This document shows, piece after piece, positions 43,607 to 52,465 of a stretch of 64,000 nt of DNA. The notes below the pieces were generated by a model, which did no database searches, had not been told where the DNA came from, and saw nothing but the letters and a program-made list of their open reading frames with translations. Every line of letters begins with the position of its first letter. Within the stretch, counting starts at the first letter, position 1. This stretch comes from Sphingobacterium sp. PCS056. GTDB lineage: Bacteria > Bacteroidota > Bacteroidia > Sphingobacteriales > Sphingobacteriaceae. The translations under genes were made by a program, and so were the position numbers. Location of the stretch: positions 1,550,001-1,614,000 of the forward strand of contig NZ_CP096883.1 of the NCBI RefSeq assembly GCF_023273895.1, in the 5' to 3' direction.

Positions 43607-46600
43607 ATGAAACGCGGCACTTGTAATGGTTGTAATTATGATCAAACGATTTTTGACCTTGCTCCTTTCCCCATGTGGATATATGAGATGGAAACTTTTC
43701 GTTTTCTCGCAGTAAACAAAGAAGCGATTCGCCAATATGGTTACAGTGAGAGTGAATTTATGATGATGACAATTAAGGATATTCGTCCGGAAGAAGACAT
43801 TCCGAAACTTGAAATAGCAGTAAAGAAAGCTAAGACACGTACTGAGATTTATAAGGAAAGTCTTTTTAGACACAAGAAACGTAATGGAGATATCCTTTAT
43901 GTTCAGATCAAAAGTAATCTTATAAATTTTCGAGGTAAGAAAGCAGAGATCGTCACGGCGATTGACCTCACTGAGCGTTATAAAAAGGAGCGAGAAATTT
44001 TGGCTCAACAATATTATCTGAAAGCCATTGGTAATATCAATAAGATATTGCTTAAATCCAATGACTGGATCAGATCACTTAGTACCTGTTTCAAAATCAT
44101 AGGTAATACAATAGATATAGATCGTATATACTTCTTTCAGAATAACTTAAAGAATAAGACTACTTTTCAAAGGTTAGAATGGAATCGAAATTGTATTGAG
44201 TCTCAAATTGATAATCCTATGCTTCAGAGTGTACCTCTTTCTAAATTTCCATTATTCATGAGGCCTCTTAGAAAGAAAAAGCATTTTGAAGCTATAGTCG
44301 ACGAGCTTCCCCCTTCACCCACCAAAAGTATTCTGGAGTCACAAGACATTCAATCGATACTTGTTTTACCAGTATGGGTAGATGAAGATTTTTATGGTTT
44401 TATAGGATTCGATGATTGTAAACAGAGAAAAAAATTTTCAGATAATGAATTTCAATTATTATATGCCTTGACATCCAATCTCGCTCATGTGCTTAAAGAA
44501 CATAAAGCATATCAGGAATTGTCATTTAGTGAAGGGAGGTATAAATCGTTAATCGAAAATGGCAGAGATCTGGTCGCTATTATAGATGAAAGCGGAAATT
44601 ACAAATATGTTGCTCCCACTTCAAAAACTGTACTTGGAATCGATTCTGAAGAATTCTTAGGCAAAAATGCTTTTGATTTTATTTATGAAAAAGATATACC
44701 TCGCTTAAAACGTCAGTTGGCTAAAATTCAAAATTCAAATTACGTGTCTATTGAACCCTATCGCTTTCCGGATGCCAATGGTAATTTGCGTTGGATACGA
44801 ACCGAGCTATCAAATCACGTTAACACGCCCTTAATTGAGGGTATTGTAGCTAATACACATGAGGTTACAGCAGAAATAGAGCAAAAAATTGTTAACGAGC
44901 TGGTTACAGAAATAACTTTAGCTGTAGCCAGACCTAACTCCTTAGTAGTATGTCTTAATGAAGCATTAAAAAAGTTGGTAAAGCTCCCCAAAATAATTGT
45001 AAGCGAAATTTGGTTGTTGGCTCCGGATAGCAGTCACTTAAATCTCGTTTCAAAAGCTTGTAAGGAAATTAGCCTAAATGCTTTTTATCAACATACATTG
45101 AACGTAACTTCCTGTAATAAGAAAGAATGTTTACCAGGTACGGTCTGGGATGAAAAAAAAAGCATAATCTGGAAAAACCTTTCTAACCACAAATATTTCG
45201 TTCGTGCAGAAGCTGCTAAACCTGTTAAGCTTTCAACTGGTATTGGCCTTCCTATAATTTATGCTGACCAATTTCTCGGCTGCATCGTATGTTTCTCGCA
45301 AGATACCGTTGACCAACTTTCCGAACAGATTAACCTACTAACCAATGTCAGCGAAAAGTTGGGGGCTCTTGTTAAGCAAAAGATCACTGAGGAAGAATAT
45401 CGTAACTTTTTTAATATTTCTCCGGATCCACATTGCATAGTTGGTTTTGATGGCTATATAAAAAAATGTAACAAAGCGTTTATTTCTTTGATTGGGTATC
45501 AAAAGAAATATTTGTATACAACATCGATTTTTGATATCATACACAAAGACGATAAAGATAAGGCTGCTAAAAGTTTGATATCATTGATTAATCGCCGTTT
45601 GACGGAGCCTTTTAAAGGAAGATTTATGACCTCAAAGGGAGAGGTAAAATGGTTGTTGTGGTCAGCAACAGTTGCTTCCGAATCTAAAACTATAGTTGCT
45701 GTTGGAAAGGATATTACCGAACAGACAATAGCTGAGCAGGAATTACAAACAGCATACGAACGTTTAAAGACAGCTCAAAAAATTGCTAAACTGGGTTATT
45801 GGTATAGAGACATCAATTCAGATATTTCGATATGGAGTGAGGAAACCTATAAGATTTACGAATGTTCACCAGATACTTTTAAACCTACTATAGAGAATTT
45901 AATTCGAACTTTCCAACCGGCCGATAGATTTTTAATTGAGGGTAACCCTACAATGTACCTTATACCCGGAGAAGCAAAGAGCTTTGAGCACGAAATTATG
46001 ACACTGTCGGGTAAAATGAAATGGGTTCGTCAGGAGGTAAGACTCTTGACAAATGAACACGGAACGCCTGTTCAGATTGAGGGTACAATACAAGATATAA
46101 CTGAAAGGAAAGGATATGAAAAGCAATTATATTTAAGCAACGAAGTATTTAAACTTGCAATGCAAGCCAGTAATGAAATGATCTGGGATGTAGACCTTAT
46201 AACTAACCAACTCACCAGAAGAAAGGATCACAATCAGACTTTTGATTGTAATTTAAGTGAAAGGTTTTCCTTAGATAATTCTTGGTTCAGTGCGATAGAA
46301 CCCGGCGATCGAAAAAAAGTTTGGGATTCTCTTGAAAGATCTCTCGAGGATAGCAATGAAAAATCGTGGCGTGCAGAGTATAGGGTCATATCACAAGATG
46401 GAGTTATATCTTATTTTGTAGATAGGTGCAATATATTGAGAGATGAAAAAGGTAAAGCTGTAAGGCTTGTTGGAGCAGCGTTGGATGTCTCAGCTTCGCG
46501 TCGGTATATAGAAAGAATTAAGAAGCAAAATGAAAACCTTCGTGAAATTGCCTGGATACAATCTCATGTAATACGTGGGCCGCTTACAAGAATCATGGCT

Positions 46601-46759
46601 TTAGTTTACCTTTCAAAAGAACTTGGAGGAGGAGGCATGTCCACTGATGAAATAATGGAACTAATTATGGAATCAGCCAACGAGTTAGATAAGGTAATAT
46701 ACCAAATTACGGATAAAACAAACTCGATAAATGATGAAAATGCCAAAGATACTCAATGA
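43607..46759 (+). CDS. Multi-PAS/GAF sensor protein with a lone dimerisation-type helix and no ATPase domain
   Basis: 1050 residues, no signal peptide or obvious membrane helix, so cytoplasmic. Domains in order: PAS (about 10-130), GAF-like (about 140-300), PAS (about 315-430), GAF-like (about 435-600), then three PAS domains with PAC tails (about 605-725, 735-855, 865-980; for example IQDITERK and ALDVSASRRY). The end (about 975-1050) resembles a HisKA helix: IQSHVIRGPLTRIMALVYLS with H987. Only 63 residues follow, so there is no HATPase_c domain. It cannot autophosphorylate in the usual way. It may work by binding a partner, or be phosphorylated by another kinase. Last gene before the island's right repeat. 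Confidence 0.85.
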   Translation: MKRGTCNGCNYDQTIFDLAPFPMWIYEMETFRFLAVNKEAIRQYGYSESEFMMMTIKDIRPEEDIPKLEIAVKKAKTRTEIYKESLFRHKKRNGDILYVQIKSNLINFRGKKAEIVTAIDLTERYKKEREILAQQYYLKAIGNINKILLKSNDWIRSLSTCFKIIGNTIDIDRIYFFQNNLKNKTTFQRLEWNRNCIESQIDNPMLQSVPLSKFPLFMRPLRKKKHFEAIVDELPPSPTKSILESQDIQSILVLPVWVDEDFYGFIGFDDCKQRKKFSDNEFQLLYALTSNLAHVLKEHKAYQELSFSEGRYKSLIENGRDLVAIIDESGNYKYVAPTSKTVLGIDSEEFLGKNAFDFIYEKDIPRLKRQLAKIQNSNYVSIEPYRFPDANGNLRWIRTELSNHVNTPLIEGIVANTHEVTAEIEQKIVNELVTEITLAVARPNSLVVCLNEALKKLVKLPKIIVSEIWLLAPDSSHLNLVSKACKEISLNAFYQHTLNVTSCNKKECLPGTVWDEKKSIIWKNLSNHKYFVRAEAAKPVKLSTGIGLPIIYADQFLGCIVCFSQDTVDQLSEQINLLTNVSEKLGALVKQKITEEEYRNFFNISPDPHCIVGFDGYIKKCNKAFISLIGYQKKYLYTTSIFDIIHKDDKDKAAKSLISLINRRLTEPFKGRFMTSKGEVKWLLWSATVASESKTIVAVGKDITEQTIAEQELQTAYERLKTAQKIAKLGYWYRDINSDISIWSEETYKIYECSPDTFKPTIENLIRTFQPADRFLIEGNPTMYLIPGEAKSFEHEIMTLSGKMKWVRQEVRLLTNEHGTPVQIEGTIQDITERKGYEKQLYLSNEVFKLAMQASNEMIWDVDLITNQLTRRKDHNQTFDCNLSERFSLDNSWFSAIEPGDRKKVWDSLERSLEDSNEKSWRAEYRVISQDGVISYFVDRCNILRDEKGKAVRLVGAALDVSASRRYIERIKKQNENLREIAWIQSHVIRGPLTRIMALVYLSKELGGGGMSTDEIMELIMESANELDKVIYQITDKTNSINDENAKDTQ

Positions 46760-47169
46760 TTAATACTATTTATTCACGCAGGATAATGCAAAATGTATAA
46801 TTGTAATTTGTACTTTTATATATGGTGAAAAGAGTTAATAGAAACTGAGACAAAAATTAATTTGTATAAGATTTTTTCATTTGATGTATGCCATAAGAAT
46901 ACATCATGATTACATTTCTTAGTCTCAAAACAGAATTTTGCGACGAGATAATATTATATTTGTAATGAGTTATACGGAAACAGATTGAAGTATAGTGCAA
47001 TAAGAATCGTTACTAAATCGTTACCTAACTACTTCTCAAGTCAGTATAAGATGTTGATTTTAAATAATAAGCATTTATTAGCAATCTTTTAAAATAAAAC
47101 AAACGTTACGCTCTGCAGACCGTTATATAGGTAGAGAATAAGAGTGGTTAGCATAAAAAATGAAAAATA
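46760..47169. other. Gap holding the island's right junction
   Basis: 410 bases. The left part is AT-rich island DNA without a gene. The 19-bp repeat lies at 47009-47027, and beyond it is chromosomal DNA with the presumed MscS promoter. No tRNA gene or fragment was seen at either junction. Confidence 0.6.
47009..47027. repeat. Right attachment-site repeat (attR)
   Basis: GTTACTAAATCGTTACCTA, identical to 26855-26873 and in the same orientation. ATAAG lies four bases before it, as at the left copy. It is 142 bp upstream of the MscS gene, so integration was intergenic and did not break a gene. Confidence 0.75.
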
Positions 47170-48264
47170 ATGATGAACGAAGAATTAATTCAACTTTCAC
47201 AAAAATTTCCCGCCTGGTTATGGAATACAGCATTTATCCTATTTTCTTTTCTGATCGGTATTCTGATAAAAATTCTATTTATCCCCATTTTACGTTATCA
47301 GGCAATAGCACAGTCTTCCTACTCTTTATTTCGATCTTTTATACGTCGATTTAACAAGATTTTGAGCCTATTTATTCCGCTCGTTGTCTTTAATGGTCTG
47401 TTGCCTTTGAGTCGATTCAATACGTCAACACTTCATATCGTCAGTAAAATTAACGAAATCTTATTGGTCAGTTTTTTTGCTGTAGTTTTGATTCAGGCCA
47501 TTAAAGTTTTTGAAGATTACCTGTATCATCGCTTCGATATCAATAAGGAGAATAATCTACGTGAACGGAAAATTAGAACGCAGATTGTATTTATCCGAAA
47601 GGTTTTTGTTGCGATCATTATTGTCGTATGTTTTGCCATTATCTTATTGAGTTTTGAAAGCATGCAAAAAATCGGAGCTGGATTATTAACAGGTGTTGGT
47701 GTTGGAGGTATTATCATCGGTTTTGCTGCACAGAAGTCGCTTGGCAATTTATTGGCAGGTTTTCAAATTGCGTTTACACAACCGATCCGCATGGATGATG
47801 TATTGGTGGTAGAAGGGGAGTGGGGCAAAGTGGAAGAGATCAATCTGACCTATGTCGTGGTCAATATTTGGGACAAGCGACGCTTGGTCTTGCCGATCAC
47901 CTATTTTATTGAAAAGCCTTTCCAAAATTGGACGAGGTCTACCGCGGAGATATTAGGAACTGCTTTTATTTATGTTGATTTTGCTATTCCTGTACAACAG
48001 TTGCGGGAGAAATTAACCTCATTGCTTGAGCATCATCCTTTATGGGATGGGAAAGTCAATGTATTGCAGGTGACAGACCTGAAAGAAAAGACGATGGAGA
48101 TTCGCTGTTTGATGAGCTGTCGCAATTCAGGACAGGCTTTCGATCTGCGTTGTTATATACGCGAAGAGATGATCAACTATATTCGAACAACTTTTCCAGA
48201 ATGCTTGTCGAAAACGAGAGTGAATTATCAACCGGATGCGATTGGAATAAAATATGAAGTATAA
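47170..48264 (+). CDS. MscS-family mechanosensitive channel
   Basis: 364 residues. Four to five hydrophobic helices lie in the first 190 residues. The pore-lining TM3 region is rich in Gly/Ala (GAGLLTGVGVGGIIIGFAAQ) and leads into KSLGNLLAGFQIAFTQPI, the MscS signature joining TM3 to the beta domain (RMDDVLVVEGEWGKVEEI). The C-terminal cytoplasmic alpha/beta cage follows. It releases solutes during hypo-osmotic shock or acts as a related small-conductance channel. Chromosomal gene just right of the island. A hairpin terminates it. Confidence 0.9.
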   Translation: MMNEELIQLSQKFPAWLWNTAFILFSFLIGILIKILFIPILRYQAIAQSSYSLFRSFIRRFNKILSLFIPLVVFNGLLPLSRFNTSTLHIVSKINEILLVSFFAVVLIQAIKVFEDYLYHRFDINKENNLRERKIRTQIVFIRKVFVAIIIVVCFAIILLSFESMQKIGAGLLTGVGVGGIIIGFAAQKSLGNLLAGFQIAFTQPIRMDDVLVVEGEWGKVEEINLTYVVVNIWDKRRLVLPITYFIEKPFQNWTRSTAEILGTAFIYVDFAIPVQQLREKLTSLLEHHPLWDGKVNVLQVTDLKEKTMEIRCLMSCRNSGQAFDLRCYIREEMINYIRTTFPECLSKTRVNYQPDAIGIKYEV

Positions 48265-48277
48265 TGCTATGCGAATA

Positions 48278-48306
48278 GGAATAGGTCATTGACCTATTCC
48301 TGTATT
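48278..48306. terminator. Bidirectional terminator between convergent genes
   Basis: GGAATAGGTCA (48278-48288) and TGACCTATTCC (48290-48300) form a stem with a minimal loop; T-rich DNA follows on the plus strand (TGTATTCTTTT). The right arm overlaps the stop codon of the minus-strand gene at 48294. Confidence 0.65.
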
Positions 48307-48509
48307 CTTTTGATCGCTTCTTCGGTGTCTAAGGATTGATGATTTTCGTCATAAAATACCTCAGCAATATCTGCTTTTGAAATCAGAAAGAATTTTTCAT
48401 TTTTTGAATTGATAAATGTTGTCTTGACCACATTTTGTCCATCTTCCATTAAATTTTCACTAAATGTGGGACTCAGGTCATATGTCTGTTCATTTAAAAT
48501 ATAGAGCAT
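48294..48509 (-). CDS. Small conserved-type hypothetical protein
   Basis: 71 residues, acidic, no signal peptide or membrane segment. Beta-strand-like stretches (NVVKTTFINSKNEKFFLISK) are followed by a short helix (SLDTEEAIKRIQE). I do not recognise a family. It lies 24 bases after a second minus-strand hypothetical gene, so the two are probably one transcript. Short, but the coding look and tight spacing make it credible. Confidence 0.6.
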   Translation of the reverse strand: MLYILNEQTYDLSPTFSENLMEDGQNVVKTTFINSKNEKFFLISKADIAEVFYDENHQSLDTEEAIKRIQE

Positions 48510-48533
48510 AGTTAAATCGTATAAAATGAATGT

Positions 48534-49043
48534 TTAAGGTCTCACATTTTTAGCGTAGGCTGAGCTTTTATTCAACCAAACTCGGAACGGGAGATCGACT
48601 ATTTTTAATGGTGAAATATTTTTCAGGATAAACCCACCCTCTTCTTCTAGGTACGCATCTGGATTTTCGCCGTCTGCAATATGTAATACTTTAAAAATGG
48701 CATCTTTGTCCGTTTCATTAATATCCGATTGGAGCAACTTAACATGATTTTCCACTAACCAAATACTTACATCTTTATTGCTGAGTGCCACAACATGTGT
48801 AATTTCGGAATCAAAATTAGCTAATTCCTGTGCTGCTTCGTTCGGAAAAAAATCATTTAGGTAATTTTCATAGATCTTTCGGTCTTTATTGCGTAATGCA
48901 TAATTTTTGATGATCAATCGATGTGGATGTCGATCAAAACTAAAATTTGTTGGATTTTCTAAAAATCCATAATGCTGATTATACAATATAATCCTAGCTT
49001 CCATATTATTTTTTTCTTCTTCCATAAGAGTCTTTTTAATCAA
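48534..49043 (-). CDS. Hypothetical cytoplasmic protein
   Basis: Up to 169 residues; internal ATGs at the 7th and 14th codons are alternative starts. No signal peptide, membrane helix or known motif. The middle (FFPNEAAQELANFDSEITHV) and the end (IVDLPFRVWLNKSSAYAKNV) look like a normal globular alpha/beta protein. Co-oriented with the 71-residue gene downstream, perhaps a two-gene unit. Function unknown. Confidence 0.65.
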   Translation of the reverse strand: MIKKTLMEEEKNNMEARIILYNQHYGFLENPTNFSFDRHPHRLIIKNYALRNKDRKIYENYLNDFFPNEAAQELANFDSEITHVVALSNKDVSIWLVENHVKLLQSDINETDKDAIFKVLHIADGENPDAYLEEEGGFILKNISPLKIVDLPFRVWLNKSSAYAKNVRP

Positions 49044-49607
49044 TAAATTGCTATGAGTGCCTTATAACCAAAGGCTTAATCTGGCATACTTAAATCTAAC
49101 GATCGGTGCTTTTTTTGTTATGGATACGGCAAGCTATCGTTTTATTTAATCGATGTCTTAATTTTAACAATTTAACTTCCATTAAGTTCAGTTTAGGATG
49201 AATATAGATGATGTTTTGATTTCCATTCAAATGTTGTGCAAGTATAGCTTTTGTTCTTAGACATTATGATGATCCAAGAGTGTTTATTCGGAATTATGAG
49301 TAGGTATCGTTCTTTTGCCATAGTCCGCATTCACGGTATGCTACTTTTGTTTAACTCATTTTGACTTTTATATAAACAAGATAGGTATATGATGGCGAAG
49401 GCAGCTTTTTATACTTAAATCCTAGATAACCATAATGCGCTATGATTTGTAGTTTATTGACTACAAGTATAAAGAATGCCCTTACTCAAAGCAAATTGTA
49501 TATATTTTTAGAGTAGATTTGAGTATAAATTATAATAGCTAGATAAGAAATTAAAATTAATTCTAGGTTCTGCTATTGGACGAAATTAATCTTAACCTGA
49601 TTAACAT
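49044..49607. other. AT-rich intergenic region
   Basis: 564 bases between divergent genes. No open frame of interest, hairpin or repeat stands out. It must hold the promoters of both flanking genes. Confidence 0.5.
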
Positions 49608-50714
49608 ATGTTATTGACCGTTTTCACTTTACTGGTGTTATGCTTAGATACCATTTATATATTTGTAGATCTGAAAAAGGAAAATAGAGCATTTCGTCGG
49701 CATCTAAAAATAATACTATTTTTAGGTATAGTACAATTGGTATTTGTATTTATGTCAAGTATGCTTTATTCACATCGGTTTTATCTGATCTTGTCCTTTC
49801 CATTTGGTTTACTTTATGGACCGTCACTCTTATTAGCGATAAAACACAGGGGATTAACAAAATCAAGTCTTAATTTTTGGAAACACTGTATCCCATTTTT
49901 TTGTTTTTGTTTTGCTTTTATTTTGCTGATATTCAATAATTCTCTACGGTATCAGTATCATCTTGAGTATGTGGTTTTTTTACATTTTTTTACGATTGTC
50001 CAGATGATAGGTTATAGTATCTGGGTGTGGACTCTAGTTTCATCGACTTTAATCGGATTATCAAAACAAGGCGGACGAAAGTTATTTTGTTCTGTTTTAT
50101 TTTGTGTGATGTCGGGTTTATCCATGCGATCATTAATGGAAATGATCGAAAATGGAGCCAATATTAATCTCCATAGTGAAGTAACGATTCTTTTATATCT
50201 CATTTTTCTTTTTTTTATTACATTTTTATTGGTCATCTGTAGTCAAGATAAAGGTTATGGTCCAACTCAAATGGAAGGTCATGTAAGTAAACAAAGTCGT
50301 ATTCTTTCCATTCCAACTCCTTCAAAAAAAAGAACTGTCAGGAGAAAATCAACCGCATTGACAAGAGAACAGCAAATTGCCTATAGGTCTAGTATTGAGT
50401 TTTTTATAGAGACATTGGCATTCCTTGATAGTGATATGAATAAAGAAAAGTTTTGTAATGTCGTGGAAATACCTAGTGCGCATGTCGCTTCTTTTTTAAA
50501 GCAGGAATTTAATAAGGGTTTTAATGGATTTATTAATCAGTTGCGCTTGAATTATGCTGCTAGACAGTTGAAATCGGATCACTTTATATATACAATAGAA
50601 GATCTTTCATTGATATGTGGTTTTAGCTCAAGAGCATCGTTTTATCGAAATTTTCAAACGGAGTTTGGATGTTCTCCACATCAATTCAGATTTGAAAAAA
50701 AGCAGGTGATTTAA
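49608..50714 (+). CDS. Membrane-anchored AraC-family regulator
   Basis: 368 residues. The first 210 residues carry six or seven hydrophobic helices (for example IILFLGIVQLVFVFMSSML, HCIPFFCFCFAFILLIFN). After a basic linker (SKKRTVRRKS) comes an AraC DNA-binding domain (about 260-365) with FNKGFNGFINQLRLNYAARQ and the second helix-turn-helix pattern ICGFSSRASFYRNFQTEFGC. This 7TM-like-AraC form is common in Bacteroidota and would sense a membrane or periplasmic signal. It precedes the putative exopolysaccharide operon by 572 bp and may regulate it. Confidence 0.85.
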   Translation: MLLTVFTLLVLCLDTIYIFVDLKKENRAFRRHLKIILFLGIVQLVFVFMSSMLYSHRFYLILSFPFGLLYGPSLLLAIKHRGLTKSSLNFWKHCIPFFCFCFAFILLIFNNSLRYQYHLEYVVFLHFFTIVQMIGYSIWVWTLVSSTLIGLSKQGGRKLFCSVLFCVMSGLSMRSLMEMIENGANINLHSEVTILLYLIFLFFITFLLVICSQDKGYGPTQMEGHVSKQSRILSIPTPSKKRTVRRKSTALTREQQIAYRSSIEFFIETLAFLDSDMNKEKFCNVVEIPSAHVASFLKQEFNKGFNGFINQLRLNYAARQLKSDHFIYTIEDLSLICGFSSRASFYRNFQTEFGCSPHQFRFEKKQVI

Positions 50715-51286
50715 ATCGTTTTTTGAACGGTATGTATCATGCTCTCTGAAAAATTTTTATAAATATTTTTGCTGTTGAATTGATTATTAGAAAAATCTAA
50801 AATTATCCTCCACTGCAGGTGTACCTCTTCATGATGTCAATATCGGAATCTTAATGATCTGTTTTTGATCCACGCTTTATAGTGATTTTTGAAGAAGATC
50901 ATGGTGATCTAATCGAAGGCACTCTCTTGATGCTTGATCTTGTTTTATGCTATTTTTTTAATGTATAAGATAATCTCGTTGTCTTATTTTAGAGATACAC
51001 TTGTAGTTTATAATTTCAAAAACATTTTCGTTTAATGGTAAAACGTCATTTGATTAATGTTGTGATCGATCTTATTTTATTTGTTAAGTGGTTGATTTTG
51101 AGTGTTTTTTTTATTTTTTTTATAATTTGAGATAGTCAAAATAACCTTGTCAGCTTAAATTGAGACATATAAAATCGAAACTAAATATAAACTTTGTCGT
51201 AGAGCGCTTCAGGTAAATTTGGCTAACTGCTGAGAGAATCGGATGTGTGATATAACATAAATTTCACCAACTATAAAGATCATTTT
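50715..51286. other. Long AT-rich leader region before the exopolysaccharide-like operon
   Basis: 572 bases, no gene. Very T/A-rich around 51,100-51,130. No clear hairpin or repeat. Its length and place suggest it holds the operon promoter and possibly a long 5' leader. Confidence 0.5.
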
Positions 51287-52453
51287 ATGTACTACGATTA
51301 TTATCTATATTATTTGAGTTATTTAAACTCCCTGTATAATGGTTATCCTTTGATTGTCAGAATGACCGTATTTATGGTCATGGGCCTGACTTTGATAATC
51401 GTTTCTGGTATGCTTCGATTGTTTTATGTGGGGTTAATGATCCATCTGAAATCAAAACGTGTGGCAAAAACGGAAATACATTTTGAGGATAAGCTCCTAT
51501 TTGTCATGAAAAATAAAGCGAATTATGATGTTGAAGAGATCCAGCAGCTTTTGGAATATGATGCCGCTAACACAAAACGGTGGAAACCTGAAATTGTAAC
51601 TGATGTCGTTTTGTCGGCCAAGAATCAGCTATTGCAAAGGGGTGAACTTAATGAAATCAATTATAAAAACTGTTTGTTAGCGCTCAATCTGATGGGATTT
51701 TGGGAAAAACGAATTCGTACTTCAGGGGTTGAGAAACGAAGAGCTGCTTTGCAGATTGTGGGCGATATGGATAATGGGGTGAATAGTGGTATTCTTTCGA
51801 AATCAACTTTTCATAAGAATCGTTATATCCGTAAAACAGCGCGTGATTTATATACCAGTCAAGACACGTATCATCCTTTTCGATTTATGGAAGAGAATTT
51901 TGATGATGAATTTACACAGCTGGATAAGCTAAGATTGCATGCTACACTGATCAAAAGGTCCAATGAAGGAAAACTACCCAACCTCATGCGCTGGGTGAAT
52001 AGCTCGAGAAATCCAAATTATATCATTTTTATATTGAAGGAAATAGGATATTTCAAACAATATGAAGTCGCTGAGACTTTGATGACATTTCTTGAGAAAC
52101 ATGAAAATCGAGAAGTTAGGGCGCAAGCGGTGCTGACTTTAGGAGAACTGAATGATCATGCTTGTGCGTTGGATTTAATTGCAAGATACGCGTTGGAATC
52201 TACTGTGGTCAGGATCGCGATCATTAAAACGATGGGTAAATTAAAAAGTAAGGTGACACTGTCATTTCTTGTTGATGCTTATCGAGCAACAGAGGACGCT
52301 AATACGAAGCTTCTAATAGCGCGTGCTATTAAAAATCATGATCAAGAAGGAGATCTTGTACTCAGACAGCTGCAAGGAGAATTGCATGGAAATGAAAAGG
52401 AGCATGTTCTATTCAATCAGGTCTTGGCCGAGAAAACACTTGTTTCACTCTAA
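51287..52453 (+). CDS. Membrane-anchored HEAT-repeat protein
   Basis: 388 residues. A Tyr-rich N-terminus is followed by one strong membrane helix (about 24-55, MTVFMVMGLTLIIVSGMLRL). The rest is helical, with HEAT-like repeats most visible at about 230-370 (REVRAQAVLTLGELNDHACA, VVRIAIIKTMGKLKSKVTLS). HEAT scaffolds bind proteins, so this could organise the synthase complex at the inner membrane. First gene of a tight operon, 12 bases before the glycosyltransferase. No counterpart exists in the textbook Pga, Bcs or Pel systems. Confidence 0.8.
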   Translation: MYYDYYLYYLSYLNSLYNGYPLIVRMTVFMVMGLTLIIVSGMLRLFYVGLMIHLKSKRVAKTEIHFEDKLLFVMKNKANYDVEEIQQLLEYDAANTKRWKPEIVTDVVLSAKNQLLQRGELNEINYKNCLLALNLMGFWEKRIRTSGVEKRRAALQIVGDMDNGVNSGILSKSTFHKNRYIRKTARDLYTSQDTYHPFRFMEENFDDEFTQLDKLRLHATLIKRSNEGKLPNLMRWVNSSRNPNYIIFILKEIGYFKQYEVAETLMTFLEKHENREVRAQAVLTLGELNDHACALDLIARYALESTVVRIAIIKTMGKLKSKVTLSFLVDAYRATEDANTKLLIARAIKNHDQEGDLVLRQLQGELHGNEKEHVLFNQVLAEKTLVSL

Positions 52454-52465
52454 ATCTTAATAGAA

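Larger units (their letters stand above)
26855..47027. mobile_element. 20.2-kb integrated island bounded by 19-bp direct repeats
   Basis: An identical 19-bp sequence, GTTACTAAATCGTTACCTA, occurs at 26855-26873 and 47009-47027, 20,154 bp apart. A tyrosine recombinase gene starts 113 bp inside the left copy and is followed by two excisionase-like HTH genes, the expected layout for a site-specifically integrated element. Cargo: FecI/FecR-SusC/SusD-TlpA, DUF6520, LytTR, a JAMM-like/DUF6705 lipoprotein pair and a PAS/GAF sensor. No relaxase, coupling protein or type IV secretion genes are seen, so it would need helper functions to transfer. Removing it places the reductase gene (25582) next to the MscS gene (47170), a plausible ancestral order. 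The boundary call is inference from the repeats plus the integrase. Confidence 0.75.
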
